Source of the DNA: Desulfovibrio inopinatus DSM 10711
Lineage (GTDB): Bacteria > Desulfobacterota > Desulfovibrionia > Desulfovibrionales > Desulfovibrionaceae
Length of the DNA stretch: 64,000 nucleotides
Reading direction: 5' to 3'
Assembly (NCBI RefSeq): GCF_000429305.1
Contig: NZ_AUBP01000005.1
Span: 186,001 to 250,000 of the forward strand
Below, one piece after another: positions 1-9,427 of this stretch. A model generated the notes under the pieces. It made no database searches, was not told the DNA's origin, and saw only the letters and a program-made list of their open reading frames with translations. Position 1 is the stretch's first letter, and the number at the start of each line of letters is the position of its first letter. Position numbers and translations under genes: made by a program.

Positions 1-2
1 TT

Positions 3-674
3 CCGTGCTTCAATGCTTGCTGTAGCGACCTCACACTTATGCTCACTCCGTACGACGTGTATCGTCTTCGTCAGGCTTTACACCTGACCAGCCAGGAGTT
101 CATTAATAATTACGCGACACTCACACATTCTCCAGACACGGGTTTCCCTATGCTTCATTTGAATATGGAGGATAACGCCCAAAAAAGCTGTCCGTTTGTG
201 ACTGCAAAGGGATGCGCTGTCTACCCGAATCGTCCTGGAGCATGTCGCACCTATCCTCTGGGTCGAGCCACACGCCTCGACAACGAAGACAATATTATCG
301 AACAATTTTTCATTGTCCAGGAACCGCATTGCCGTGGATTCGAACAATCCCAAAACTGGACCTCGGCTGAATGGCTCAAAGATCAGGATCTTGCCACTTA
401 CAACGAATTCAACGATAAATATATGCGTCTTATGGCTCTGGCTCGCGACAAACGTGTCCGTCTCAACCCGAAACAGACCAACATGGCCTTCCTCGCGCAA
501 TATAACCTGGATGGGTTTCGTGGATTTTTGGACGAAATCGGCATTCTCGACCGCTTGAACATTGAGGATGCACGGAAACAAGCGATTCTCAAAGACGATC
601 TGGAATGTCTTATTTTTGGTCTGGAATGGTTAGGACTGGTCTTTTTTGGAGAAAACCGCCACCTTCGTCCATAA
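3..674 (+). CDS. YkgJ-family cysteine-cluster protein, 5' end outside window
   Basis: The reading frame is open from the first complete codon at position 3, so the gene starts upstream of the window. The ATG at 39 is internal, because codons before it encode a CFNACC motif, the conserved CxxxCC of the YkgJ/Fe-Zn-chelating family (PF03692). Further conserved cysteines follow in KSCPFV, KGCAVYP and GACRTYP. The family binds a metal or Fe-S cluster, but its reaction is unknown. The 3' end overlaps a possible TTG start of the next gene and lies 4 bases before its more likely ATG, so the two are probably co-transcribed. Family assignment is good; function is unassigned. Confidence 0.8.
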   Translation, partial: PCFNACCSDLTLMLTPYDVYRLRQALHLTSQEFINNYATLTHSPDTGFPMLHLNMEDNAQKSCPFVTAKGCAVYPNRPGACRTYPLGRATRLDNEDNIIEQFFIVQEPHCRGFEQSQNWTSAEWLKDQDLATYNEFNDKYMRLMALARDKRVRLNPKQTNMAFLAQYNLDGFRGFLDEIGILDRLNIEDARKQAILKDDLECLIFGLEWLGLVFFGENRHLRP

Positions 675-678
675 CGTT

Positions 679-1194
679 ATGCACATTGACAACCACGCCC
701 AGAAGATCGTCGACTGCGAGACATGCATTGCATTGCTCCGTCCTCGGCGAGAACGTGAAACAATTGTGTTCACGAACGGATGCTTCGACCTGCTCCACCC
801 TGGCCATGTCGATCTTCTGGAGCGGGCTCGGGCTTTTGGGCATATCCTTGTTCTTGGACTCAATACAGACAGCTCTGTCCAACGACTGAAAGGCCCTTCA
901 CGTCCGGTAACACCGCTTGCCGACCGCGCACTGGTATTGTCCGGTCTTTCCAGTGTGGACTATATCGTTGCTTTCGACGAAGACACCCCATTTGAACTCA
1001 TAAGCAAAATAGCCCCCGATGTCCTTATCAAAGGCGGGGATTATACGCTCGATCAGATTGTCGGACGAGATGTGGTAGAACAACGAGGAGGTACGGTCTA
1101 TAGCTTACCGCTTCTTCCTGGATACTCAACCACAGCCACCATTGCCCGCATTCTGCAACGCATTGCCGATAAGGACAGTGCCACAGAATCGTAG
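679..1194 (+). CDS. rfaE2: D-glycero-beta-D-manno-heptose 1-phosphate adenylyltransferase (stand-alone HldE C-terminal domain)
   Basis: A 171-aa cytoplasmic nucleotidyltransferase that transfers AMP from ATP to heptose-1-phosphate in ADP-heptose synthesis for LPS inner core. The nucleotide-binding block [14 protein letters not shown] (residues 31-44) carries the HxGH signature, and LIKGGDY with the downstream basic region is typical of RfaE domain II. The kinase domain is absent, so this is the split form. I chose ATG 679; an in-frame TTG at 646 would add 11 residues and overlap the preceding gene, and neither has a strong Shine-Dalgarno. The epimerase of the same pathway (hldD) lies at 58.3-59.3 kb, not linked. 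Confidence 0.88.
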   Translation: MHIDNHAQKIVDCETCIALLRPRRERETIVFTNGCFDLLHPGHVDLLERARAFGHILVLGLNTDSSVQRLKGPSRPVTPLADRALVLSGLSSVDYIVAFDEDTPFELISKIAPDVLIKGGDYTLDQIVGRDVVEQRGGTVYSLPLLPGYSTTATIARILQRIADKDSATES

Positions 1195-1229
1195 ACTCAC
1201 CCCATTATGACGCGCATATTCTTCGGTTG

Positions 1230-2300
1230 TTAGTGGGAAACTGGAAGTCCCCACTTGCGACTTTTTTGCTGATACACTGCCTTAGGAAGAACCACGAGGA
1301 CGGGGTTCTTCCTCGGGTCAAGTGTAAGAACAAGATCGTGTATATGCGCAATATCACTCCCGACACTGCCACCGGTTGGACGTCTCGGTCCAGGCCACAC
1401 ATTCACGAAAACACATGTTCCCGCACCTTCAACCGGATGCTGCCGATTATGTTCAATAATCAGTCCCCATGTGTTCGTTTCCGATGAGCGATACATTTGT
1501 TCTGCATGCAGGCCTGCAGCTTCAGGATTTTGCTTCACATCCACAATAGTATTATAGAACTCTGTTCCCCATTGGTTTACACACACCGTATCCGGCGTGA
1601 TTTCCCGATAATTCAGCGTTACCCCCGCGGTGTCGGCTTGTTGGACAGGTGTTCGTCCGAATGCACCGGATAAATCAAACATTCCGGCTGGTGATTTTCC
1701 ATCACCTTCTCGTTTTCGTGGCCCAGACTCATCAATCATGAGCTTGCCTCTTCCCCAAGCCACCCCATTACGACCAACTGCACATGGCCAAGCATCTCCT
1801 TGCGTGGTCCAGGAATCTTCGTCCCGAGTGCGGGTATAGAGCTGCATTACACAGGAATTTGACGACCAGCGAGGAGTCACCACAGTTATTAATTGCAAAC
1901 TATCACGAAGGGGAGTTTGCGCGATGCTGACAGAAGAATCATCCTGAGTTTCTGCCGCAACAGCCACCTGCTCGCCTTCTGATGCTTGATCGTTACCCGG
2001 GACATTTGAAGCAATGTCCCCTTCCTGCTCTGGTTCTACAATGCGTATATTCGGTAATTCTGACTTTTGAGAAATTTGTGGTACAACGACGGGAACCCGC
2101 CCCTGTGGACGAACTGGTTTTTCTTCTTTTTGAGAAAGCGCAGCTTGCTGTTCTTCTCGCTGATCCTGGTCCAAGGATGCTTTTATTTTGTCGACTTCCG
2201 ACGTATTATTTGTATTTTCATTTTGTCCGCATCCGTAAAAGAAGATACACGCCAACAAAAGGACAAGTCCGCCAACCCAATAGCTTCGTTTTCCGCCCAT
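1230..2300 (-). CDS. Lipoprotein with L,D-transpeptidase-like (YkuD) domain lacking catalytic residues
   Basis: A 356-aa exported protein. Residues 5-23 form a hydrophobic signal ending in FYGC, so Cys24 is a probable lipidation site. A low-complexity charged and Gln-rich linker runs to about residue 130. The C-terminal part (about 135-345) aligns by eye with the YkuD/YafK-type domain that cross-links peptidoglycan: WGLIIEHN, then CVFVNVWPGPRRPTGGSVG. In active members the equivalent segment reads roughly FxHxW...PTAGCTAM. Here the His position is Asn300 and the Cys nucleophile position is Ser312, so catalysis is doubtful; it may be a pseudoenzyme that binds cell wall. It is divergent from upp, and no downstream hairpin is visible before the convergent heptose gene. 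Confidence 0.72.
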   Translation of the reverse strand: MGGKRSYWVGGLVLLLACIFFYGCGQNENTNNTSEVDKIKASLDQDQREEQQAALSQKEEKPVRPQGRVPVVVPQISQKSELPNIRIVEPEQEGDIASNVPGNDQASEGEQVAVAAETQDDSSVSIAQTPLRDSLQLITVVTPRWSSNSCVMQLYTRTRDEDSWTTQGDAWPCAVGRNGVAWGRGKLMIDESGPRKREGDGKSPAGMFDLSGAFGRTPVQQADTAGVTLNYREITPDTVCVNQWGTEFYNTIVDVKQNPEAAGLHAEQMYRSSETNTWGLIIEHNRQHPVEGAGTCVFVNVWPGPRRPTGGSVGSDIAHIHDLVLTLDPRKNPVLVVLPKAVYQQKSRKWGLPVSH

Positions 2301-2686
2301 ATCGTTTGTACCCCTCAGGTTGCGGCTTTCCTTTCATTCATATTTGAATTTTTAAACACGCTTGACTGCCCACATTATCTTTTGATGAAAGAAAAAAAAC
2401 ATATTTTGTCATCAATAGATTTTGATCAACCAACTCTCACTCCATACATAAGAAAAAAAGACCCCACGCACTTTTTTTCCCTGTTTTTGTAGCCGCCTGC
2501 GTTTTCTTGTCAAACTTACTCCAAGTTTGCAAGTCATCAAATAAAACAATGAAAAGTATCTCCAGGGGACACGTTTACGACTTGACCTGACTTCTCTTTG
2601 GTATGTAGAACCCATCGATTTTTTTCGATACAAGCTGTCCTTGATACCAAGGACCTTCGTCACCCACAGTCATAAGGGAGACAATC
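2301..2686. other. Divergent intergenic region between the lipoprotein gene and upp
   Basis: This 386-bp gap holds no convincing gene. It is AT-rich with several A/T runs near 2390-2480. One plus-strand promoter candidate lies at 2582-2611 and a good ribosome site (AGGGAG) precedes upp. An 83-codon minus-strand frame at 2412-2663 has no recognisable domain and is probably chance. Confidence 0.6.
2582..2611 (+). promoter_or_regulatory. Candidate sigma-70 promoter of upp
   Basis: TTGACC (2582-2587) is followed after 18 bases by TAGAAC (2606-2611). It lies about 75 bases before the upp start and no other strong pair is visible in the gap. The -10 match is only fair, so this is a tentative call. 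Confidence 0.35.
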
Positions 2687-3313
2687 ATGCCCGTACATGT
2701 TGTTGATCATCCATTGGTAAGGCATAAACTCGGACTTCTCCGAGAAAAAAACATCAGCACGAAAACGTTCCGCGCATTGGCCAATGAAGTCGCCAGATTG
2801 CTCACGTATGAAGCGTTGAAAGATCTGCGTACAGAAACCATTTCTATCGAAGGTTGGGCCGGACCGGTTGAAGTTGAACAGATCAAAGGGAAAAAAATAA
2901 CCGTCCTTCCCATTCTTCGAGCAGGTGTCGGCATGATGGATGGCGTTCTGGATATGATTCCCAGCGCGAAAATCAGTGTTGTCGGCATGTATCGGAATGA
3001 AGATACACTGGAACCGGTGAGCTATTATGTCAAACTCGCCAACTCGATTGAGGAACGTACAGCCCTCATCCTCGACCCCATGCTTGCCACTGGTGGTACT
3101 TTGATCGCCACCATTGACCTGCTCAAAAAGGCGGGTTGTAAAACAATCAAAGGATTGTTTCTCGTTGTCGCTCCTGAAGGCCTTGCCAAATTGGAAGAAC
3201 GCCATCCCGATGTGGAAATTTATACGGCAGCCATTGACGAGCGGCTCAACGAAGTCGGCTATATTTTACCTGGTCTCGGTGATGCCGGAGACAAAATTTT
3301 CGGAACAAAATAG
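2687..3313 (+). CDS. upp: Uracil phosphoribosyltransferase
   Basis: This 208-aa cytoplasmic salvage enzyme converts uracil and PRPP to UMP. The PRPP loop [13 protein letters not shown] is at residues 126-138 and the uracil-binding C-terminus [18 protein letters not shown] at 191-208. Length and both motifs match the family from end to end. The start is fixed by AGGGAG six bases upstream. It is followed 168 bp later by the uracil permease gene on the same strand, so uptake and phosphoribosylation of uracil are encoded together, as in many bacteria. No PyrR-type attenuator is evident in the leader. Confidence 0.97.
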   Translation: MPVHVVDHPLVRHKLGLLREKNISTKTFRALANEVARLLTYEALKDLRTETISIEGWAGPVEVEQIKGKKITVLPILRAGVGMMDGVLDMIPSAKISVVGMYRNEDTLEPVSYYVKLANSIEERTALILDPMLATGGTLIATIDLLKKAGCKTIKGLFLVVAPEGLAKLEERHPDVEIYTAAIDERLNEVGYILPGLGDAGDKIFGTK

Positions 3314-3481
3314 GCCCGAACTCCATCTGAACGTGTCCCAATCAACAGGCTGTTCAATACATATCTGATGCGAAGCGCGCTCATAATTCAGAAACAGCAA
3401 ACATTCTGAATAAATGCGATATTTTGAACGTTTCCCAGGCGCGCAGGAGATGTATGTTCGACAGCCTGTAAAGGAAACATC

Positions 3482-4753
3482 ATGCAATCGCACAACTCCA
3501 CGACTTATTCCTTTTCGATCAAGGATGCCCTGCTCGGAGCCCAAATGCTCTTCGTTGCATTCGGTGCCTTGGTCCTGGTTCCTCTGCTTACCGGCCTCAA
3601 CCCCAATGTCGCGCTGTTCACGGCCGGGGCCGGTACCCTTCTTTTCCAATTGATAACCAAAGGCCAAGTTCCGGTCTTCCTTGCTTCCTCGTTTGCGTTT
3701 ATCGCACCCATTATTTACGGAGTTCAGACATGGGGTATCCCCGGCACATTGAGTGGACTCTGCGCAGCCGGCTTCTTTTATGTTGCGTTAAGTCTGCTAA
3801 TCAAAGCCCGCGGACCGGCATTTCTCAACCAACTGTTACCTGCTGTTGTCACCGGTCCTGTTATTATGGTTATTGGCCTCATTCTGGCCCCAGTCGCTGT
3901 GAATATGGCCATGGGGAAAACCGGTGATGGTTCGGCTGTCCTCGTTCCCGAGCAAACAGCGTTGATCATCTCAATGATTTCTCTGGCGGTGACAATTGTT
4001 GCCTCGCTTTTTGGCAAAGGCGTTTTCAAACTTATTCCCATTCTGTTTGGTATTGCTGCCGGCTATATCCTCTGCCTTTTCTTTGGGATTATTGACTTTT
4101 CTCCCGTCGCCACCGCACCATGGTTCGCCATGCCGGATTTTGTTTTTCCCGAATTCAATTGGGAAGCTATTCTGTTCATTGTCCCTGTGGCCATTGCTCC
4201 GGCCATTGAGCATTTTGGAGATATTTTAGCAATTAGCTCGGTCACCAATATCAACTACATCGAAAAACCAGGAATTCACCGCACCATGATGGGGGATGGA
4301 CTTGCAACGGCCCTTGCAGGATTCCTTGGTGGACCACCCAATACAACTTACTCTGAAGTCACTGGCGCCGTTGCGCTGACTAAAATGTTCAACCCCGGTA
4401 TTATGACCTGGGCATCCATAACAGCCGTTTTACTTGCCTTCATCGGGAAACTCGGTGCCGTTTTGCAAACCATTCCTGTCCCTGTCATGGGAGGCATCAT
4501 GGTTTTACTGTTCGGAGCCATCATGGTTGTGGGTATGAATACACTAGTGCGTGCAGGACATGATCTCATGCATCCGCGCAATATGGCTATTGTCGCATTG
4601 ATTGTGGTCATGGGTGTGGGTGGTATGACCTTCCACCTCGGTTCTTTCAAACTCGGTGGCATCGGTCTGGCCGGTATTCTGGGGGTCATTCTGAATCTCG
4701 TACTGCCCAAAATCAAACATGACGAAGATCTTGTGAAGCAGCATTGTGATTAA
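3482..4753 (+). CDS. uraA: Uracil permease, NCS2 family (UraA)
   Basis: A 423-aa inner-membrane uracil:proton symporter with the expected alternation of about 14 hydrophobic segments. NCS2 features include the early ALVLVPLLTGLNP segment, the AIEHFGDILAIS segment with its transport-site Glu, and PPNTTYSEVTGAV. The length is normal. AAAGGA precedes the ATG by six bases. It follows upp on the same strand, so the pair forms a uracil scavenging unit. A strong intrinsic terminator follows at 4790. Confidence 0.95.
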   Translation: MQSHNSTTYSFSIKDALLGAQMLFVAFGALVLVPLLTGLNPNVALFTAGAGTLLFQLITKGQVPVFLASSFAFIAPIIYGVQTWGIPGTLSGLCAAGFFYVALSLLIKARGPAFLNQLLPAVVTGPVIMVIGLILAPVAVNMAMGKTGDGSAVLVPEQTALIISMISLAVTIVASLFGKGVFKLIPILFGIAAGYILCLFFGIIDFSPVATAPWFAMPDFVFPEFNWEAILFIVPVAIAPAIEHFGDILAISSVTNINYIEKPGIHRTMMGDGLATALAGFLGGPPNTTYSEVTGAVALTKMFNPGIMTWASITAVLLAFIGKLGAVLQTIPVPVMGGIMVLLFGAIMVVGMNTLVRAGHDLMHPRNMAIVALIVVMGVGGMTFHLGSFKLGGIGLAGILGVILNLVLPKIKHDEDLVKQHCD

Positions 4754-4789
4754 GGATACTTGCTCCTGGTAGGACATATCCCATCGTGC

Positions 4790-4823
4790 GGACGAAACCG
4801 GCTCATCGGTTTCGTCCTTTTTT
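4790..4823 (+). terminator. Intrinsic terminator after uraA
   Basis: An 11-bp perfect stem (GGACGAAACCG / CGGTTTCGTCC) with a 6-base loop is followed by a run of six T. It overlaps the stop codon of the convergent recQ gene; on the minus strand no T-tract follows. Confidence 0.9.
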
Positions 4824-7044
4824 ATGACGAGGACTGCGCAACCATCGCCGCTCTCACAAAATGCAGCGTTGTGAAATCGATGCGCTCTCCGAGTGCTTCA
4901 TAAACAGGGCGTAACATATTGCCATGTTCCGTCTCGATCTGACGAAATGTCTTCATCACGTGTTCAAGAGTATCTGCATCAAGGGAAACGACCCGATGCA
5001 GATCCAACTGTCCTTGTTCGACATACCACGCCAGGTGTTTAGTGATCGTCATGGTAGACAAGCCACGACGATGCGCAACAGCTTCGATATTTTCTAGTTG
5101 CTGAAACAGTTCGAAACTTTCTTTGCGTGAATCACCTTTGACGGCTTTCTCTTTTGACTCCGGTGCAAGATAGGCCTCCTGTGTCGGACTCTCCATATCC
5201 TCGGGCTTCACTTCGCATAATCCGTTTTCCTCTACATGCGCCCGAATGATATCCATGAAGAGTTCGCCATACGCATCGGCTTTGGCATGTCCCACACCAT
5301 GTACGGCTAAAAAGGCATCTTCGGAGCACGGTTTCTTCATGGTCATGTCGACGAGCGATCGATCATGAAAAACCGTATATGGAGGTACACCGCGTTTCGT
5401 CGCAAGCTCAGCACGAAGGGCCCGCAGACGTTCAAAAAGAGCTTCGTCGAGAGGAGTCGCCAGTTCGATGAATCGCCTCGAACGGCGAGTTACTGTTGTT
5501 TTCTTCTTCGTCCGCACGGGGTCAAGTCGAAACGTAACGGTACGCTTTCCTTTCAGTATCTCCCATGACTTCGCATTCAGCTTGAGTCCTCCATGCCCTT
5601 CCACGTCGACTGTCAACGCCCCGGAAGCGGCAAGCTGGCGATACACAGACATCCATTGTCTTCGATCAAACTCGGTACCAATACCGAATGTACTCACCCT
5701 CTCGTGATGAAACCGCGCCACCACAGGAGTGACTTTGCCGACAAGCACATCCGATAAGTGACCAGCCCCGAAAATTTGATCAGTGCGAAATATGCACGAG
5801 AGCGCTTTTTGGGCCAACACGCTCCCTTCAATCGTTTCCACCGGCTGTTGACACGTGTCGCAATTTCCACATCCCGTTTCCAGGGCTTCTCCAAAATACC
5901 CGAGAAGCACCTTGCGTCTGCATTCGGCAGTTTCGCAAAATCCAAGAACTGCAGTCAGTTTATGCTGCTCCACACGCTTTGCCGGGCTGTCTTCTCCGTT
6001 GGAAAAGAGTAATTGTCGTAAACTCGCAATATCCCCCAGACCGTATGTCATCCACGCTGTTGCCGGCAATCCATCGCGTCCCGCCCGTCCGGTTTCCTGA
6101 TGATATGCTTCTAAACTTTTGGGAGGATCAAGGTGGGCAACAAAACGCACATCGGGCTTATCAACTCCCATACCAAAGGCCACTGTCGCCACGATGATAA
6201 GACCATCCTCACGCATGAACCGATCCTGATTGATCTGCCGCACTTGTGCGGAAAGACCAGCATGATACGGTAACGCCGGAATACCTCGCTCAACCAACCA
6301 TTCGGCCGTCGTCTCCACTTTCTTGCGAGACCGACAATAGACAATACCACAGTCCCCTTCGTGATGCTCCCGAATAAATGTAAGGAGTTGTCGCCGAGGC
6401 TGATCCTTGGGGACAACGGCATAATGAATATTGGGTCTATCGAATCCTCCACAAAACACTTCAGCCTTCGGCATATCGAGGCGTTCCACAATATCGCGAC
6501 GTGTCGGAGTGTCGGCCGTTGCCGTCAAGGCTATACGGGGAACATGGGGAAATCGTTCGGCAAGGACGGATAAATTCAGATAGTCGGGCCTGAAATCATG
6601 TCCCCACTGAGAAACACAATGCGCTTCATCAATAGCAAACAAAGACAGAGACAAACGTTCCAGACGTTCCAGAAAACCAGGAATCGCAAATCGCTCAGGA
6701 GCAACATACAACAAGTCGATGTTGCCGTGCTCAAGTTCATGCTCTACACGATTCCGTTCTGCCAATGACATGGAAGAATTCACATAGACGGCATGCACCC
6801 CGGCCTGTATCAATGCGTCAACTTGATCATGCATGAGCGCAATGAGCGGCGAGATTACCACCCCCATTCCTGGGCGAGCCAGAGCCGGAATCTGATAACA
6901 CAACGATTTACCACTGCCTGTAGGCATAATGGCCACGGTGTCGTTTCCGGACATGACATGATCAATAACGGCATGTTGCAAACCAATAAATGCAGTGTAC
7001 CCAAAAACTTCTCGTAAAATATCCTCGGGGTCGCGTTTGGTCAT
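4822..7044 (-). CDS. recQ: ATP-dependent DNA helicase RecQ
   Basis: A 740-aa superfamily 2 3'-5' helicase for recombination and fork repair. Visible parts: Walker A PTGSGKSL (41-48), DEAH box (139-142) followed by [13 protein letters not shown], helicase C-terminal motifs including ETGRAGRDG, the zinc-binding cysteines C..CGNCDTC, a winged-helix region, an HRDC domain (about 535-605) and a C-terminal helix-turn-helix extension (about 640-735, HTH_40 type) that E. coli RecQ lacks. GGAGAGAG precedes the ATG. It stands alone, convergent with uraA and divergent from the uridylyltransferase gene. Confidence 0.96.
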   Translation of the reverse strand: MTKRDPEDILREVFGYTAFIGLQHAVIDHVMSGNDTVAIMPTGSGKSLCYQIPALARPGMGVVISPLIALMHDQVDALIQAGVHAVYVNSSMSLAERNRVEHELEHGNIDLLYVAPERFAIPGFLERLERLSLSLFAIDEAHCVSQWGHDFRPDYLNLSVLAERFPHVPRIALTATADTPTRRDIVERLDMPKAEVFCGGFDRPNIHYAVVPKDQPRRQLLTFIREHHEGDCGIVYCRSRKKVETTAEWLVERGIPALPYHAGLSAQVRQINQDRFMREDGLIIVATVAFGMGVDKPDVRFVAHLDPPKSLEAYHQETGRAGRDGLPATAWMTYGLGDIASLRQLLFSNGEDSPAKRVEQHKLTAVLGFCETAECRRKVLLGYFGEALETGCGNCDTCQQPVETIEGSVLAQKALSCIFRTDQIFGAGHLSDVLVGKVTPVVARFHHERVSTFGIGTEFDRRQWMSVYRQLAASGALTVDVEGHGGLKLNAKSWEILKGKRTVTFRLDPVRTKKKTTVTRRSRRFIELATPLDEALFERLRALRAELATKRGVPPYTVFHDRSLVDMTMKKPCSEDAFLAVHGVGHAKADAYGELFMDIIRAHVEENGLCEVKPEDMESPTQEAYLAPESKEKAVKGDSRKESFELFQQLENIEAVAHRRGLSTMTITKHLAWYVEQGQLDLHRVVSLDADTLEHVMKTFRQIETEHGNMLRPVYEALGERIDFTTLHFVRAAMVAQSSS

Positions 7045-7105
7045 CGTCTCTCTCCAGATTATCCGTCACCGCGACCGAAAAAGGCCGTTTTGCTTTGATA
7101 TTGCC

Positions 7106-7135
7106 TTGAATTCTTCATAGTTGCCATGATATAAC
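7106..7135 (+). promoter_or_regulatory. Candidate promoter of the uridylyltransferase gene
   Basis: TTGAAT (7106-7111) and TATAAC (7130-7135) are separated by 18 bases, about 95 bases before the ATG at 7229. It is the best pair in the divergent gap. Confidence 0.35.
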
Positions 7136-7228
7136 ACTGTTACCTGTACACTTTCGCGGTCATACATTTATGCCGTGTATTGAATACGGTTGCTCCCAGC
7201 AAACCACCTTCCCGGCAAGGAGATACCC

Positions 7229-8683
7229 ATGAGAATGTCTTGCATCAAGGCTGCCGAAACCGACATGAACATTTCGCAAATGTTCAAGCCTTTTGCCTTG
7301 AAAATGGAGGAGCAGGGAATGCCCTCCATCGTAATCAATGTTTTCAAATGCTATTATTCCCAATATGTTTACGGTGCACAAGGTAAGCTGTCCGACAAAG
7401 AAATCTCACCGTTGAAGGATGAAGACGTCAAAAGCTATCTTGACCTTGATGATTATGCAAAAGCTGGACGCCGGTCCATGCATCGTGTTGTCATTTTCAA
7501 GCTCAACGGCGGCCTTGGGACAAGTATGGGACTTGAAAAGGCAAAATCTTTGATCCCTGTCCGTGGAAATAAATCGTTTCTCGATGTCATCATTACCCAG
7601 GTGAAAAAACTTCGTGAGATGCACAAGACCATGCTGCCGCTGGTCTTCATGAACAGCTTTAAAACACACCTCGATACGATGATGCTTGCCGACAAGGATG
7701 GATTTGATAACGGTAAAACCGGTATCCCCCTCGCCTTTGTTCAGCATCGCTATCCCAAAATTCTCGAGGAAGATTATAAACCCGCTCAATGGCCGAGTAA
7801 CCCGGAACTTGAATGGAACCCCCCGGGACATGGCGATTTTTATACCGCACTGGTCACGTCAAAAGTGCTGAAAACTTGCCTGGAAAACGGATATCGCTAC
7901 GCGTTCGTTTCCAACTCCGACAACCTTGGCGCCATCATGGATGAACGGGTTCTCGGCTATATGGTTGAAGAAGAAATTCCTTTTGCGATGGAAGTCGCGA
8001 GACGGACTGCTTCCGACAAAAAAGGTGGCCACTTGGCCCGACTGAATAAAACAGGCAGTCTGGTCCTTCGCGAAGTCGCGCAATGTCCATCCAATGAAAT
8101 TGAATCCTTTCAAGATATTGAAAAATATCGCTATTTCAATACAAATTCTCTCTGGCTTGATTTGAAAGAACTTGAAACGGTTTTTATTGAAAACCGCATG
8201 ATGCCGCTTGATATGATCATTAATCCTAAAACTGTAGACCCGAGAAACTCTTCTTCCCCCCACGTCGTCCAAATAGAAACAGCGATGGGGTCAGCCATTT
8301 CCAACTTTAAACGTGCCAAAGCACTTGGTGTGCCGCGTTTGCGTTTCGCTCCAGTCAAAACGACAAATGACCTGCTTGTTGTCATGTCCGACTGTTACCT
8401 CCTCACCGAGGAAGGTACCGTTATCCAAAACCCTGAACGGAAAAAGGATCTTCCGATCATATCGTTGGATTCCCAATATTACAAAAAAATTGACGATTTT
8501 TTTGCCAAATTTCCTCATGGAGCCCCATCACTCTTGCAATGTGATTCACTCACCATCAAAGGCAATGTCGTTTTTGAAAAGGACGTGGTCATCAAAGGGG
8601 ATGTCACGCTGGAGAATACCACAAGTCGACCTGTTGTCATCAAAGCCGGGTCTGAACTCACAGGCGTTGTGGAATTAGTGTAA
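7229..8683 (+). CDS. UTP--glucose-1-phosphate uridylyltransferase (eukaryotic-type UGP)
   Basis: A 484-aa cytoplasmic enzyme making UDP-glucose from UTP and glucose-1-phosphate for polysaccharides and envelope. The nucleotide loop LNGGLGTSMG (residues 92-101) followed by KAKSLIPVR is diagnostic for the UGP2/UAP-like family (PF01704), not the short bacterial GalU family. The C-terminal third ends in a left-handed beta-helix-like repeat (VVFEKDVVIKGDVTLEN). Start: an in-frame TTG at 7190 exists, but AAGGAG seven bases before ATG 7229 decides for the shorter form. It is monocistronic, ending at a strong inverted repeat. Confidence 0.93.
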   Translation: MRMSCIKAAETDMNISQMFKPFALKMEEQGMPSIVINVFKCYYSQYVYGAQGKLSDKEISPLKDEDVKSYLDLDDYAKAGRRSMHRVVIFKLNGGLGTSMGLEKAKSLIPVRGNKSFLDVIITQVKKLREMHKTMLPLVFMNSFKTHLDTMMLADKDGFDNGKTGIPLAFVQHRYPKILEEDYKPAQWPSNPELEWNPPGHGDFYTALVTSKVLKTCLENGYRYAFVSNSDNLGAIMDERVLGYMVEEEIPFAMEVARRTASDKKGGHLARLNKTGSLVLREVAQCPSNEIESFQDIEKYRYFNTNSLWLDLKELETVFIENRMMPLDMIINPKTVDPRNSSSPHVVQIETAMGSAISNFKRAKALGVPRLRFAPVKTTNDLLVVMSDCYLLTEEGTVIQNPERKKDLPIISLDSQYYKKIDDFFAKFPHGAPSLLQCDSLTIKGNVVFEKDVVIKGDVTLENTTSRPVVIKAGSELTGVVELV

Positions 8684-8702
8684 CGAATGCTGAAAATAAG
8701 CC

Positions 8703-8745
8703 CGCCAGCCCAAAACCGGGAATTCTCCGCGGTTTTGGGCTGGCG
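8703..8745. terminator. Large hairpin between convergent genes
   Basis: CGCCAGCCCAAAACCG and its complement form a stem of about 15 bp around a short loop. Neither side has a perfect T-run, but the minus-strand side continues into GGCTTATTTTC, so it probably serves chiefly the minus-strand gene at 8789 and also ends the uridylyltransferase transcript. Confidence 0.65.
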
Positions 8746-8788
8746 ACATCTCGTAGGCCATCAACGACGGCCCCCGAACACATTGCTC

Positions 8789-9385
8789 TTACGGAAGTTT
8801 AACGCCACAAAACGTATTACAATCGGGCTGCGGTCGGTAAGCGCTCTTCGGACAATCGTCTTTCAGATAGCAAATCTCACATCCACCGGCATAAGGAAAT
8901 GGAGTAAAAACCGCATAATTCCGATTGACGGTACCTGCATCGCGCCATTCCAAACCAAGTTTTTTAAACTTTTTGCGAATGTCCTTGTCCGGCTTCGGTA
9001 ATGGCGCACATGCTCCGGCCATGACTTGAGGAACCAGTCCCTGCACGGCAAGCATGACCAGGGAAATAGCCAAGTTATGAGCAGCCATGCCACTTGAAGG
9101 AGAATTCTGCCAGACCTCTTCTACTGCGTCTTCGACGTCGCCATTGAAAAATACGAGAACATAACCTTTGTCTTCCTCTTCCGGACGGAAGAAGCGATAG
9201 GCATGCAAAAGCGGTTTCCACGCTTTCCAATAGGTTTCCAACTGCTCCAGCAGACCCTGCTCAATCTGATTGCTGTTGTTGACACTCATGAAGTACATCA
9301 AGTCAAATTCTGGGTCGACCGCCATCTTTTCCATTACGACGTTCGACTCTTTCGAAGCCTTTCCCAAAACATGCTCCTTGTTCAT
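8789..9385 (-). CDS. Conserved hypothetical protein with C-terminal cysteine cluster
   Basis: I do not recognise this family. The protein (up to 198 aa) has no signal peptide or membrane segment. Its C-terminus carries five closely spaced cysteines (GCEICYLKDDC, then PDCNTFC) that look like an Fe-S or zinc site, and Cys-Pro pairs also occur near AGACAPLPKP. The N-terminus is uncertain: ATG 9385 lies only 43 bp from the divergent glycerate kinase start and lacks a clear ribosome site. A TTG at about 9370, preceded by AAGGAG, or the ATG at 9334 (MEKMAVDP) may be used. A redox or metal role is only inference. Confidence 0.6.
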   Translation of the reverse strand: MNKEHVLGKASKESNVVMEKMAVDPEFDLMYFMSVNNSNQIEQGLLEQLETYWKAWKPLLHAYRFFRPEEEDKGYVLVFFNGDVEDAVEEVWQNSPSSGMAAHNLAISLVMLAVQGLVPQVMAGACAPLPKPDKDIRKKFKKLGLEWRDAGTVNRNYAVFTPFPYAGGCEICYLKDDCPKSAYRPQPDCNTFCGVKLP

Positions 9386-9427
9386 GCGTTCGTACGCGAC
9401 CGGGGAGACAACTCAGAAGGATATGCC

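Noticed and set aside
2412-2663. 83-codon frame on the minus strand between the lipoprotein and upp genes
   Set aside because: Very basic, low-complexity composition from A/T runs and no ribosome site.
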